This document shows, piece by piece, positions 1 to 8,788 of a stretch of DNA of 64,000 nt. Made by a program: the position numbers and the translations under genes. Position 1 is the first letter of the stretch. Each line of letters opens with the position of its first letter. The notes beneath the pieces are model-generated. The model saw only the letters and a program-made list of their open reading frames with translations. It did no database searches and had not been told where the DNA came from. Source of the DNA: Methanothrix sp. (GTDB lineage: Archaea > Halobacteriota > Methanosarcinia > Methanotrichales > Methanotrichaceae); NCBI GenBank assembly GCA_029907715.1, contig JARYLI010000001.1:124001-188000 (forward strand), written 5' to 3'.

Positions 1-615
1 ACCTTCGTCACAGGATGCAGGAATCCCGGATACCTGTCACTGATACTCCGCGGTGGCACACAGCAGGTCGTCGACAGCCTTGAGAGGGCGCTGGATGATG
101 CCCTTCACGCCGTTGCCACAGCGATTGAGAGCGGCAAGCTGCTGGCCGGAGGCGGCGCACCCGAGACTGCCGTGAGCATAAGGCTGAGACAGTACGCAGC
201 ATCTCTGAAGGGCCGGGAGCAGCTCGCGGTCGAGAAGTTCGCCGAGGCGATGGAGGTTGTGCCAAAGACGCTCGCCGAGAACGCCGGCTTCAATCCGATC
301 GACAAGATGGTAGCTCTGAGAAGCAAACACGAAAAGTCTGGCAGCACATACGGACTCAACGCATACACCGGGGAGATCGTGGACATGTGGGATATCGGCG
401 TCGTCGAGCCTCTCAGGGTGAAGGTCCAGGCGATCTACTCCGCAACAGATGCAGCAAACCTTATACTCAGAATAGACGATGTGATCGCCGCCAAGAAGAA
501 GGAGGAGGAAGAGGAGAGGGAGGGCCAGATGCAGGGCGGAATGCCCGGAATGGGTGGAATGGCTGGGATGGGTGGAATGGGCGGAATGGGTGGATTCCCG
601 CCTGGCATGATGTGA
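1..615 (+). CDS. Thermosome (group II chaperonin) subunit, C-terminal part
   Basis: The reading frame is open from base 1 and ends at 615, so the 5' part lies outside the window. The visible ~204 residues match the end of a group II chaperonin: the equatorial-domain segment with GGGAPE, then the conserved NPIDKM and GLNAYTGEIVDMW regions, and a DVIAAKKK segment. It ends in an acidic-lysine linker and a Gly-Met-rich tail (repeats of GGM), the hallmark of thermosomes and related chaperonins. The family forms ATP-driven double-ring cytosolic folding machines. Which paralog (alpha, beta or gamma) cannot be told from this fragment. Confidence 0.96.
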   Translation, partial: TFVTGCRNPGYLSLILRGGTQQVVDSLERALDDALHAVATAIESGKLLAGGGAPETAVSIRLRQYAASLKGREQLAVEKFAEAMEVVPKTLAENAGFNPIDKMVALRSKHEKSGSTYGLNAYTGEIVDMWDIGVVEPLRVKVQAIYSATDAANLILRIDDVIAAKKKEEEEEREGQMQGGMPGMGGMAGMGGMGGMGGFPPGMM

Positions 616-854
616 GTTCTCTCCACCCGCATCATCTCCTTTTCCAGTTCTTCAGCCATCGATATCTGCAGCATTCATTTCTGTCTGAATGCAATAAATG
701 CCGGTTTTGCTGTACCTTATTCGAGCAGCAGACCGTCCAGCCTCAAATCACGGGTTTTACTTGAGAGACTGCAAACATGCGCAGCAGTTCACCGGCAATA
801 TTCTAATACAATCAGCCCAAACCCGCGGCGAGTGATCTCGCGAGCGGTATTGAC

Positions 855-3620
855 ATGGACGAGATATGCCTTACGATCGACGGTGTTGAGGTGAGGGTCC
901 CCAGTAGGACGACGATCCTGAATGCAGCACGAAAGGCCGGAATCTACATCCCGGCGCTCTGCGATCACCCGGATCTGAAGCCGATAGGCATCTGCAAGCT
1001 CTGCATAGTCGAGATCGCAGGCTGGGAGACGTATCCGACGGCCTGCACCACGTATGCGGAGAGCGGTATGGTCGTTCGCACCAGCACCCCTGAGATACAG
1101 GATATCCGGAGGAACACGCTGGAGCTCCTGCTTGCGATCACCAGCCACCCCGTGAGCTGCCTGATCTGCGAGCGCAAACGCGACTGCTCTGAGCTAAAGG
1201 AGTGCATGCGCAAGTTTCCCGCCACAGTGGGATGCAAGTACTGCCCGAAGGATGGGGAGTGCGAGATTCAGATGGCTGCAGATCACCTCGGACTTGAGAG
1301 GATCAGATATCCTGTCTCATACAAGGGAATGCCGGTGCTCAGGGAGCCGTTCTTCGACCGGGACTACAATCTCTGCATAATGTGCGGAAGATGCGCCAGG
1401 ATATGCTCTGAGCTCAGGGGCGAGGGTGTTCTCCAGATGATCGCAGACTATCACAGAGGCAGCCGGATCGGACCAGAGTCGCTCATCGATAGCAACTGCA
1501 AGTTCTGCGGGGCATGCGTCGATGCCTGCCCGACTGGTGCTCTCTACGCGAGGATCGAGAAGTGGGAGCGGGCCGACAGGAGTGTGGTTACTACATGCCC
1601 GTTCTGCGGGGTCGGCTGCCAGATGGAGGTTGGCGCCAGGAACAACCACATCGTGAGGGTCAGAGGTCACAGGGACGGAGCAAATGAGGGGCAGCTCTGC
1701 GTGAAGGGCAGGTTCGGGCTGGAGTTCGCAGAGAGCCCTGATCGTCTCAGGACCCCGATGATAAGAAGAGACGGAGAGCTCGTCAGTGCCACCTGGGACG
1801 AGGCGCTGGATCTGATCGCAGAGCGTCTCAGCTCCTTCAGAGGCGATGAGTTCGGCATGGTGGCATCTGCCAAGTGCACCAACGAGGAGGTGTATCTGGC
1901 CCAGAAATTCGCCAGGGTTGTTATGGGCACGAACAACATAGATAACTGCGCAAGGCTCTGCCACGCATCAACGATATCGGGTCTGTCAATTGCGATAGGC
2001 AGCGGCGCGATGACCAACTCCATAGATGATATCAGGAGCGCTGAATGCATACTGGTCATAGGATCGAACACCACAGAGCAGCATCCGGTTATAGGCCTTC
2101 GCATAAAGGAGGCGAGGCGGAGGGGCGCCAGGATCATCGTGATAAACCCGCGCCGGATCGAGCTGTGCGATATCGCAGACATCTGGCTCAGGAACCGTCC
2201 TGGGACAGATCTGCCCCTCATTCTGGGGATGTGCAGATCGATAAAGGATGCAGGGCTCGAGGATGTGGAGTTCATCAGGGACCGCACCGAGGGCTTCGAG
2301 GATTTTGCGAGATCCCTCGATGATATTCAGATGGATGCCATCTCCAAAATCACAGGCGTCGAGGAGTCGCTCATCAGAGAGGCCGCGCTGCTCTACGCAA
2401 ACGGCAAGCCATCCTCCATAGTCTACTCGATGGGCATTACGCAGCATGCCTCAGGAACCGATAACGTGCTTGCGCTCGCGAATCTGGCGATGATGACAGG
2501 CAACATAGGCGTGCCCGGCGGTGGGATAAACCCGCTCCGGGGTCAGAACAACGTCCAGGGGGCGTGTGATATGGGAGCGCTCCCGAACATGCTGCCCGGA
2601 TACCAGAGCGTCCTGAGCGCCGAGGCCAGGGCCATGATCGAGGGGATCTGGGGGATGAGCATACCTGAGCGCCCCGGTCTGACGCTGGTCGAGATGTTCG
2701 ATGCAGCGAGAAGCGGCAGAATAAAGGCGATGTACATCATGGGAGAGAACCCCGTGCTGAGCGAGCCCGATGCAGGGCATGTCGTCGAGGCGCTGAGGAA
2801 CCTGGATTTTCTTGTCGTGCAGGACATATTCCTGACGGAGACAGCGCAGCTCGCGGATGTCGTGCTACCGGCCGCATGCTCACTGGAGAAGGACGGGACC
2901 TTCACATCCACAGAGCGAAGGGTCCAGATGGTTCGCAGGATCCTGGATCCGCCTGGGGATGCGAGGCCTGACTGGTGGATCCTCCAGGAGCTGGCGCTCA
3001 GAATGGGCTACAGAAAGGGATTCTCGTTCAGCTCCACCGCGGAGATAATGCGCGAGATCTCCAGGGTCGCGAGGATATACGGCGGGATATCCCATGAGCG
3101 TCTTGAGGGCGGAGGTATACAGTGGCCGTGTCCTGATCCCAGCCACCCCGGTACACCGTACCTGCACAGGGATGGGTTCGCAAATGGAAGAGGCAGATTC
3201 AGAGTCCTGAGATACAGGCCCCCTGAGGAGATTCCGGACAGCGAGTATCCAATGGTGCTCCTGACAGGGAGGATTCTCTATCACTACCACACAGGCACGA
3301 TGACAAGAAGGGTCCACGATCTGGAGTACCTGCGAGGAGAGGAGGTGGTTGAGATAAACCCGGAGGACGGAACGGCCCTCGGGATAAATGATGGTGATAC
3401 TGTGGAGGTCTCATCTAGGCGTGGATCTGTCAGGGCGAGGGCCAGGCTCACAGACAGGTCTCCGAGAGGGACTTTGTTCATGACCTTCCACTTCTCTGAG
3501 ACCCCAACAAATGTATTAACATCCAGGTTCCTAGATCCTGTGGCAAAGATACCCGAGCTCAAGTTCTGCGCGGTTCGCATAAAAAAGATCCAGGAGTCGC
3601 AGCATGTACAGGATATGTGA
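855..3620 (+). CDS. fdhA: Formate dehydrogenase-type molybdopterin oxidoreductase, large iron-sulfur form (FdhA1)
   Basis: A 921-residue protein. Domains in order: an N-terminal 2Fe-2S ferredoxin domain (C36, C47, C50, C64); a His-Cys segment of the NuoG type (H98, C102, C105) followed by additional cysteines C111, C117, C127, C130, C136; a 2x[4Fe-4S] ferredoxin domain (C174/177/180/184 and C215/218/221/225); the proximal 4Fe-4S of the Mo/W-bisPGD catalytic domain (C248, C251, C255, C282); and the catalytic domain. In the motif CARLCHAS, C369-H370 occupy the Mo-ligand Cys/SeCys-His position of formate dehydrogenases. This makes it a formate dehydrogenase-like catalytic subunit with a complete electron wire. 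First gene of a four-gene operon; its end overlaps the flavoprotein gene by 17 bases. Substrate is inferred from the family; other small oxidised carbon substrates are possible. Confidence 0.9.
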   Translation: MDEICLTIDGVEVRVPSRTTILNAARKAGIYIPALCDHPDLKPIGICKLCIVEIAGWETYPTACTTYAESGMVVRTSTPEIQDIRRNTLELLLAITSHPVSCLICERKRDCSELKECMRKFPATVGCKYCPKDGECEIQMAADHLGLERIRYPVSYKGMPVLREPFFDRDYNLCIMCGRCARICSELRGEGVLQMIADYHRGSRIGPESLIDSNCKFCGACVDACPTGALYARIEKWERADRSVVTTCPFCGVGCQMEVGARNNHIVRVRGHRDGANEGQLCVKGRFGLEFAESPDRLRTPMIRRDGELVSATWDEALDLIAERLSSFRGDEFGMVASAKCTNEEVYLAQKFARVVMGTNNIDNCARLCHASTISGLSIAIGSGAMTNSIDDIRSAECILVIGSNTTEQHPVIGLRIKEARRRGARIIVINPRRIELCDIADIWLRNRPGTDLPLILGMCRSIKDAGLEDVEFIRDRTEGFEDFARSLDDIQMDAISKITGVEESLIREAALLYANGKPSSIVYSMGITQHASGTDNVLALANLAMMTGNIGVPGGGINPLRGQNNVQGACDMGALPNMLPGYQSVLSAEARAMIEGIWGMSIPERPGLTLVEMFDAARSGRIKAMYIMGENPVLSEPDAGHVVEALRNLDFLVVQDIFLTETAQLADVVLPAACSLEKDGTFTSTERRVQMVRRILDPPGDARPDWWILQELALRMGYRKGFSFSSTAEIMREISRVARIYGGISHERLEGGGIQWPCPDPSHPGTPYLHRDGFANGRGRFRVLRYRPPEEIPDSEYPMVLLTGRILYHYHTGTMTRRVHDLEYLRGEEVVEINPEDGTALGINDGDTVEVSSRRGSVRARARLTDRSPRGTLFMTFHFSETPTNVLTSRFLDPVAKIPELKFCAVRIKKIQESQHVQDM

Positions 3621-4488
3621 GAAAGAGGTTCTTGCTCCCAACATAATACACATGCGCTTCGAGGCGCCGCGGATCGCCGGGGCTGCACGTCCGGGGCAGT
3701 TTCTCATACTCAGAGTGGATGAGAGGGGCGAGAGGCTGCCCCTGAGCCTGGCAGGATGGGACCCGGAAAGGGGCACCGTTGACGTCGTCTTTTACGTTCT
3801 CGGCACGAGCACGATGAAGCTCGCATCCCTGAAGGAGGGGGACCACGTGCTCAATCTGGCAGGCCCGCTGGGTGAGCCGACGGAGATATCCCGTTTTGGT
3901 GATGTGATATGCGCCTGTGGATGCTTCGGGATCGGGCCGACCATCCCTCTAATAAAAGCTCTGAGGGATGCAGGCAACCGTGTTGTGACCGTGGTGGAGG
4001 GGCGCGGCAGGAGCTTCATATTCTGGGAGGACAGGCTCAGGGATCTCAGCGACGAGCTGCATGTTGTTCTGGGAGATGGGAGCTGCAGCGAGCCTGGCTG
4101 GGCGAACGAGTTCATCTCCAGATACCTGGCAGAGGGCAAAAGGGCTGACAGGATCTTCGTTCACGGCTGCCCCTTCATGATGATGGTCGTCTCAGAGGCG
4201 TCGAGGCCATTTGAGGTGAGGACCGTGGTCAGCCTCACACCCCTAATGGTCGATGGAACAGGGATGTGCGGAGCATGCAGGGTTGAGGTAGGGGGAGAGA
4301 CCAGGTTCGCCTGCGTGGATGGGCCTGACTTCGATGGTCACCTGGTGAACTGGAGGACGCTCACAAACAGGATGCGCCAGCTTGTTGATGAGGAGGATCT
4401 CTCCCAGCGGCTGTGGGAGAGGAGGAACTGGCACAGGCTTGTGCAAATTCAAACGAACGGCAATACGAACGGTCGGTGTTACAGGTGA
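3604..4488 (+). CDS. Flavin/2Fe-2S NAD(P)H oxidoreductase subunit (HydG/NfnA/SudB-like)
   Basis: A 294-residue protein of the ferredoxin-NADP reductase-like superfamily. A flavin-binding barrel carries the RLPLSLAG motif (about residues 44-51). An NAD(P)-binding half starts near the glycine-rich segment CFGIGPTIPLIKA. The C-terminal MCGACRVEVGG...FACVDGP region (C222, C225, C237) matches the 2Fe-2S site of NfnA, sulfide dehydrogenase and the gamma subunit of archaeal sulfhydrogenases. Only three cysteines are visible in this site; the nearby Asp in VDGTGMCG may be the fourth ligand, as known for NfnA. It is wedged between two formate-dehydrogenase-like genes with overlaps or very short spacing, so it probably passes electrons between them and NAD(P)H. 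Confidence 0.9.
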   Translation: MYRICEKEVLAPNIIHMRFEAPRIAGAARPGQFLILRVDERGERLPLSLAGWDPERGTVDVVFYVLGTSTMKLASLKEGDHVLNLAGPLGEPTEISRFGDVICACGCFGIGPTIPLIKALRDAGNRVVTVVEGRGRSFIFWEDRLRDLSDELHVVLGDGSCSEPGWANEFISRYLAEGKRADRIFVHGCPFMMMVVSEASRPFEVRTVVSLTPLMVDGTGMCGACRVEVGGETRFACVDGPDFDGHLVNWRTLTNRMRQLVDEEDLSQRLWERRNWHRLVQIQTNGNTNGRCYR

Positions 4489-4543
4489 TGGGGATCTTCT
4501 GCACATCTCAAAGAGCGATGAAAATGCCCATGCATGCAGGGTG

Positions 4544-6556
4544 ATGGCATTGGATGCGATTGAGACGACCTGTGTCTACTGCGGCTGCGGCTGTGGCCTT
4601 TATCTGCACGTGGAGGACAACAGAATAATCGCTGTCACCCCATCCATGAAACCACCCGCCAGTGGAAGGCTCTGCGCAAAGGGCTGGCTCCTTCACGGCT
4701 TCGTGAACCACCCGGAGAGGCTCAGAGAGCCGCTGATACGCAGGGGAGATCGTCATGTTCCGACATCCTGGAGCGAGGCGCTCTCATTCATAGCGAGATC
4801 TTTTGATGAGATAAAGAGGGATTCAGGACCTGATGCACTCGCGGTTCTCACATCTGCGAAGGCAACGAACGAGGAGAACTATCTTCTCATGAAGCTCTGC
4901 CGCGCAGCACTCGGATCCAACAACATCGACAACGTCGCGCGGCTCTGCCATGCGCCCACGCTCTTCGCTCTCGGCTCATCTCTTGGGAGTGGATCGATGA
5001 CGAACCCGATAGAGAGCCTTCTCCACTCTGATGTTATAATGATCATCGGATCGAACACGACCGAGCAGCATCCTGCGGTCGCCCTTCATGTAATGGAGGC
5101 CAGGAGAAAGGGCGCCAGGATCATAGTGGTGGATCCGAGGATAACGCAGATGGCGGAGATCGCAGATCTGCACCTCCAGTTGAGGCCCGGCACTGATATA
5201 GCCCTTTTAAATGCGATCCTGAACATCGTCATCCAGGAGGGGATGATCGATGAGGAGTTCATACGCTCGCGGACGGAGGGGTTCGATGATATTCGCGATC
5301 ATCTCGCCGAATACTCGCCTGAGGTTGCGGAGCGAATATGCGGTGTGCCAGCAGAACTCATACACGATGCCGCTGTGATGTATGGCGGCGCAGAGGCTGC
5401 TGCTATTGTGTACGCTATGGGCATAACTCAGCACGCATACGGCACGGACAACGTTCAGGCGATCGTAAACCTTGCGCTCGCAACTGGAAATCTCGGGAGG
5501 GACGGCTCCGGCATATATCCACTTCGGGGTCATCAGAACGTGCAGGGAGCGTGCGATATGGGCGCGCTTCCAGATTACTACACCGGATATCAGAGGGTAT
5601 CTGAGTTCAGAGAAAAGTTCGAGGATGCGTGGAAGGTGGAGCTTCCCGCATCCCGGGGCAGGACTGCAATCGAGATCATGAGCTCCGCGGGATCTGAGAT
5701 CAGGGGGCTGTACATCTCTGGAGAGAACCCGGCCCTGAGCTACCCGGACAGCTCAAGGATCAGAGGTGCGCTGGAGTCTCTCGATCTCCTGGTGGTCTCG
5801 GATATATTCCCGACAGAGACGACCAGGATGGCGGATGTTATTCTTCCAGTCGCATCATTTGCAGAGAAGTACGGGACCGTGACCTCAACAGAGAGAAGGG
5901 TCCAGCTCATCAGAAAGGCGATCGATCCTCCGGGGAGTGCACTGCCCGAGTGGGTCGTGGCAGCGAGGCTTCTCGAGATCTTCGGCGTCTCATCGGATTA
6001 TAATTCCCCGGCTGATGTGATGAAGGAGATAGCGGCGCTGACACCGAGCTATGGCGGCATCTCCCATGAGCGGCTGGAGCGCGGCGGCATCCACTGGCCG
6101 TGCCCGACGCAGGAGCACCGTGGAACGCCTGTACTTTACAGAGACGGTTTTCCGCGCGGGCGTGCTGTGTTCAGGCATGTTGACCAACGCAGTCTGGATG
6201 ATGAGAGGTTCACGCTGATCATAGGCAGGAGCCAGTACCACTTCCACACAGGGAGCATGACCAGAAGGGTCTGCATACTGGAGCGCGAGGTGCCTGAGGC
6301 GTTTGTTGATATGAATCCAAAAGATGCAGCAGCCCTTGGAATAAGAAACGGGACCGGATTGATCCTGGAGTCGGAGAGCGGAACCATAAGGGCGAGGGCC
6401 AGGCTGAGCGATAACGTGAGGGAGGGCGTACTCTTCATGCCGTTCCACTTCAGGGAATCTCCTGTGAATCTCCTCACAAAATGGCAGCTCGATCAATTCT
6501 CGAAGATTCCGGCTCTTAAGATTGTATCCGTCAGAGTCAGAAGGGAGGACGCATGA
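4544..6556 (+). CDS. fdhA: Formate dehydrogenase-type molybdopterin oxidoreductase, short form (FdhA2)
   Basis: Second catalytic subunit, 670 residues from the chosen ATG. The frame is open upstream to 4382 but that extension overlaps the previous gene and has no family resemblance. The start at 4544 sits on an AGGGTGATG Shine-Dalgarno-like run, and a TTG at 4550 is an alternative. Unlike its operon partner it lacks the N-terminal ferredoxin domains and starts directly with the proximal 4Fe-4S motif (CVYCGCGC, then LCAKG). It retains the VARLCHAP catalytic Cys-His motif, the MGITQHAYGTDN segment and the C-terminal molybdopterin dinucleotide-binding domain with GRSQYHFHTGSMTRR. The two paralogs are similar throughout their catalytic halves, suggesting duplication. 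Its four-base overlap with the next gene points to co-translation. Confidence 0.88.
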   Translation: MALDAIETTCVYCGCGCGLYLHVEDNRIIAVTPSMKPPASGRLCAKGWLLHGFVNHPERLREPLIRRGDRHVPTSWSEALSFIARSFDEIKRDSGPDALAVLTSAKATNEENYLLMKLCRAALGSNNIDNVARLCHAPTLFALGSSLGSGSMTNPIESLLHSDVIMIIGSNTTEQHPAVALHVMEARRKGARIIVVDPRITQMAEIADLHLQLRPGTDIALLNAILNIVIQEGMIDEEFIRSRTEGFDDIRDHLAEYSPEVAERICGVPAELIHDAAVMYGGAEAAAIVYAMGITQHAYGTDNVQAIVNLALATGNLGRDGSGIYPLRGHQNVQGACDMGALPDYYTGYQRVSEFREKFEDAWKVELPASRGRTAIEIMSSAGSEIRGLYISGENPALSYPDSSRIRGALESLDLLVVSDIFPTETTRMADVILPVASFAEKYGTVTSTERRVQLIRKAIDPPGSALPEWVVAARLLEIFGVSSDYNSPADVMKEIAALTPSYGGISHERLERGGIHWPCPTQEHRGTPVLYRDGFPRGRAVFRHVDQRSLDDERFTLIIGRSQYHFHTGSMTRRVCILEREVPEAFVDMNPKDAAALGIRNGTGLILESESGTIRARARLSDNVREGVLFMPFHFRESPVNLLTKWQLDQFSKIPALKIVSVRVRREDA

Positions 6557-7533
6557 TGTTCTTCCTCGAAAAGAAGGATCTACCCGAGCTGCTCAGAAGG
6601 GCGGGCGCGTTCTTCGAGATCATCGCTCCTGTTCTCGTAAACGGAGAACCGCAGCTCGTCTCATGGAAAGGAGAGGATCTCGCGCTCAGCGCTCCGAATC
6701 AGCTCATCCCTCCCACACGGATGTTTCTCCCGCCGCGTGAAACTCTCTTCGCATACCTCCAGGAGAGCGGCCTTTACACCTTTAAAGTCCCGGAGGTCAG
6801 GAACAGACTGATCGTCGGCGTGAGGCCATGCGATCTCCGGGCACTCTCCCTTCTGGACAGGATAATGCTCTCCGAGCCTGCTGATGAGCTGTACTTAAAA
6901 CGCAGAAGATCAACTGCGATCATCGCTCTGAACTGCACCGAGCCGTCTGAGAGCTGCTTCTGTGCCCAGATGGGGGCCGGACCAGAGGCGCACGAGGGCT
7001 TCGATCTCCTTCTCACAGATCTGGGAGAGGGCTATCTCCTGGAGACTGGATCGCCAGCTGGCATCGTTCTCGCCAGGCTCTCAGAGGAGCTTCTTGAGAG
7101 AGGCGATGATGCGGAAAAGAGGAATCTGATGAGAGAGAGCCGCGAAAGGATCATGAACGCCAGGCCCTGGCTCTCTCAGGACCGCATGAGAACCAGGCTC
7201 AGGGAGATCGACTGGAGATCCCTGGCAAAGGATTGCATCTCCTGCGGCGGATGCAGCTTTGTATGCCCCACGTGCCACTGCTTCACAATCGCAGATCTCG
7301 GTTTGCCTGATGGGGAGAGAATCAGGTGCGCTGACTCCTGCATCCTCTCAGGATTTCACAGAATGGCATCGGGAGCAAACCCGAAGGCCAGACCTGAGGA
7401 GAGGCTCCTCTCATGGTACATGGAGAAGCTGGAGCACATGCTGATACGTGCGGGAATGCCCGGCTGCGTTGGATGCGGAAGATGTGACAGGGTCTGCTTC
7501 TCAGGTCTGCACAGGACAGATATCTTCAGGTAA
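6553..7533 (+). CDS. 4Fe-4S electron-transfer subunit, sulfhydrogenase beta / AsrA-like
   Basis: A 326-residue soluble iron-sulfur protein. The RPCDLRAL motif (residues 91-98) and two C-terminal cluster motifs, C228/231/234/238 in CISCGGCSFVCPTC and C305/308/311/315 in CVGCGRCDRVC, match the beta subunit of archaeal sulfhydrogenase (HydB) and anaerobic sulfite reductase subunit A. In those complexes this subunit works with the flavin/2Fe-2S gamma subunit to exchange electrons with NAD(P)H or polysulfide. Here no hydrogenase subunits are present; the catalytic partners are the two formate-dehydrogenase-like proteins. The ATG overlaps the preceding stop (ATGATG/TGA region), so it is the last gene of the operon. 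Confidence 0.88.
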   Translation: MMFFLEKKDLPELLRRAGAFFEIIAPVLVNGEPQLVSWKGEDLALSAPNQLIPPTRMFLPPRETLFAYLQESGLYTFKVPEVRNRLIVGVRPCDLRALSLLDRIMLSEPADELYLKRRRSTAIIALNCTEPSESCFCAQMGAGPEAHEGFDLLLTDLGEGYLLETGSPAGIVLARLSEELLERGDDAEKRNLMRESRERIMNARPWLSQDRMRTRLREIDWRSLAKDCISCGGCSFVCPTCHCFTIADLGLPDGERIRCADSCILSGFHRMASGANPKARPEERLLSWYMEKLEHMLIRAGMPGCVGCGRCDRVCFSGLHRTDIFR

Positions 7534-7653
7534 GCCCTGGAAAGGATTCGAAGCGCTGTTTCTAAGGCTGCCCTCCTTCCGACCGCATTTCCCTTCCGGT
7601 TCATGTGCTCGAACGTTGAGATCCAAAACTTGCAGCCATGTAGGAGTCTCCGG

Positions 7654-8095
7654 TATTTGCTCAATACTGTGAGCGTGATCGAGTTACTGATCAAGTGAAG
7701 CCGCTATGGCGCAGCCGTTCATCCAGAAATCTGCATTGGTCATCGGTTAAGGATTTTATGTAAATATATTAAATTTGACAAATTGAGATCTCCCCATAGT
7801 GAAGAGTTTGATTCAAATCGACCGCCTGTGGACTTGAGTCCTGATAGCAGTACTGAGGCGAGATAAGACTATTAAGTCCAAAGCTCTTATCCATCTGATA
7901 ACTTGACCCAAAGAGGCACCAGTCACGCTATGCGTTCCTTCCGAGGGTATGAGTGCATTCAGCAACCGGCCCGCATGTCCTTCAAGTTGCTGAATACATA
8001 AGAGCGAAGTCCAATTCTACACATGTCGATCTTAACCGATGACGCATGCAGAAATCTGCGAAGAGGGCAGCTTACCTCAACGTATCGAGCATGTT
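7654..8095. repeat. Nested inverted-repeat elements A(B(C)), about 440 bp
   Basis: Three short elements are stacked here. Element A starts near 7654 (TTTGCTCAATA) and resumes at 8049 to end near 8095 (TATCGAGCATG). It is split by element B (about 7735-8048) whose ends are TGGTCATCGGTTAAG and CTTAACCGATGACGC; the 11-mer CAGAAATCTGC is present on both sides (7724-7734 and 8049-8059). B is itself split by element C (7882-8006) with the flanks AAGTCCAA on both sides. The uninterrupted B and A sequences can be read at 10935-11246. No ORF of transposase type is present. The rest of the 7534-8228 gap shows nothing else I can name. Confidence 0.85.
7882..8006 (+). repeat. Element C copy 1 (about 125 bp, inside element B)
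   Basis: Begins AGCTCTTATCC and ends CATAAGAGCG, so the ends are a near-perfect inverted repeat. The inner part holds a second inverted pair (GCATTCAGCAAC / GTTGCTGAATAC). It is flanked by AAGTCCAA on both sides, an 8-bp target duplication visible by comparison with the uninterrupted element B at 11083 onward. Same family as the copies at 12029, 32129, 37793, 47715 and 56862. Confidence 0.9.
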
Positions 8096-8228
8096 CATTT
8101 TCCACGCGCCAGGATAAAACGAGGGTAAAAACGCAAGCTGCAGAGCAACGCACGCAATTATAGGAAAGCAGGCAGAAGATCCCTCCCATTCAGGGGAAGG
8201 GACGAAGTCACACGGAATTGAGAACAGA

Positions 8229-8432
8229 TCAGCTGCTGGAGGAGAGCGTATCCAGCTCTCTGGAGACCCTCTCAATCCTCTCCCGCAGCTTCTCCCTGAC
8301 CGCCTCTATCGCAAGATCCGCAAACCCTGTATCCTTGACAGCGGTTTCGAAGTCGCTTATGGCCTCCTCATAGGACTTTATGTAAACATACATCATGGCG
8401 AGGTAAACGCTGCTGGTTTTGTTTATATCCAT
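8229..8432 (-). CDS. Small hypothetical protein (67 aa)
   Basis: A 67-residue, predicted helical, charged protein. The first half (SVYLAMMYVYIKSYEEAI) resembles one helix pair of a tetratricopeptide-like repeat, but one pair is too little to assign a family. The second half is an acidic/basic helix (EAVREKLRERIERVSREL) that could form a coiled coil. The ATG at 8432 is preceded on the minus strand by GGTGGT, an acceptable ribosome-binding site. It ends in a serine run. Neighbours are repeat elements on one side and a gap on the other, so context gives no functional clue. I do not recognise it. Confidence 0.55.
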   Translation of the reverse strand: MDINKTSSVYLAMMYVYIKSYEEAISDFETAVKDTGFADLAIEAVREKLRERIERVSRELDTLSSSS

Positions 8433-8788
8433 ACCACCACTGGCTCCTGTATGCCTTTAGGCTCTTATTCAGAGAGCCGTCCCGCAGGTTGCAGATCCAT
8501 GTACATATAGACGATTCATCTAAATGCTATTGTACAGATAAGCACCGGAACGTGGCGACGCCGGAAAATCAACATAAATGGATGCTTTACAGTGGCATGT
8601 CATCTGGATGATCAGCCAGAATGAAATGTCTGAGGAACCAACGCAATCGACTCCATCCCGATGCCATAAGGCCACGGGCTTGAATGAGTGCTCGAATCAC
8701 TGAATACAGAAACCAGCGATCGCCATCGACACTTAGCGACTCTGCGAGGTCACATGCATACGTCCACACAAGCTTTCATCGGGCCGCC
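8433..8788. other. Gap with no gene recognised
   Basis: About 350 bases between the small hypothetical gene and thiI. A 60-codon GTG-started minus-strand frame (8587-8769) exists but has no family resemblance and no clear ribosome-binding site. No tRNA or repeat copy was recognised. Confidence 0.5.

Noticed and set aside
4382-4543. Upstream extension of the second formate dehydrogenase-like frame
   Set aside because: It overlaps the flavoprotein gene and its residues have no family resemblance; ATG 4544 has a ribosome-binding site.
8587-8769. 60-codon minus-strand frame
   Set aside because: GTG start without a ribosome-binding site and no recognisable family; a TGA lies just upstream in frame.
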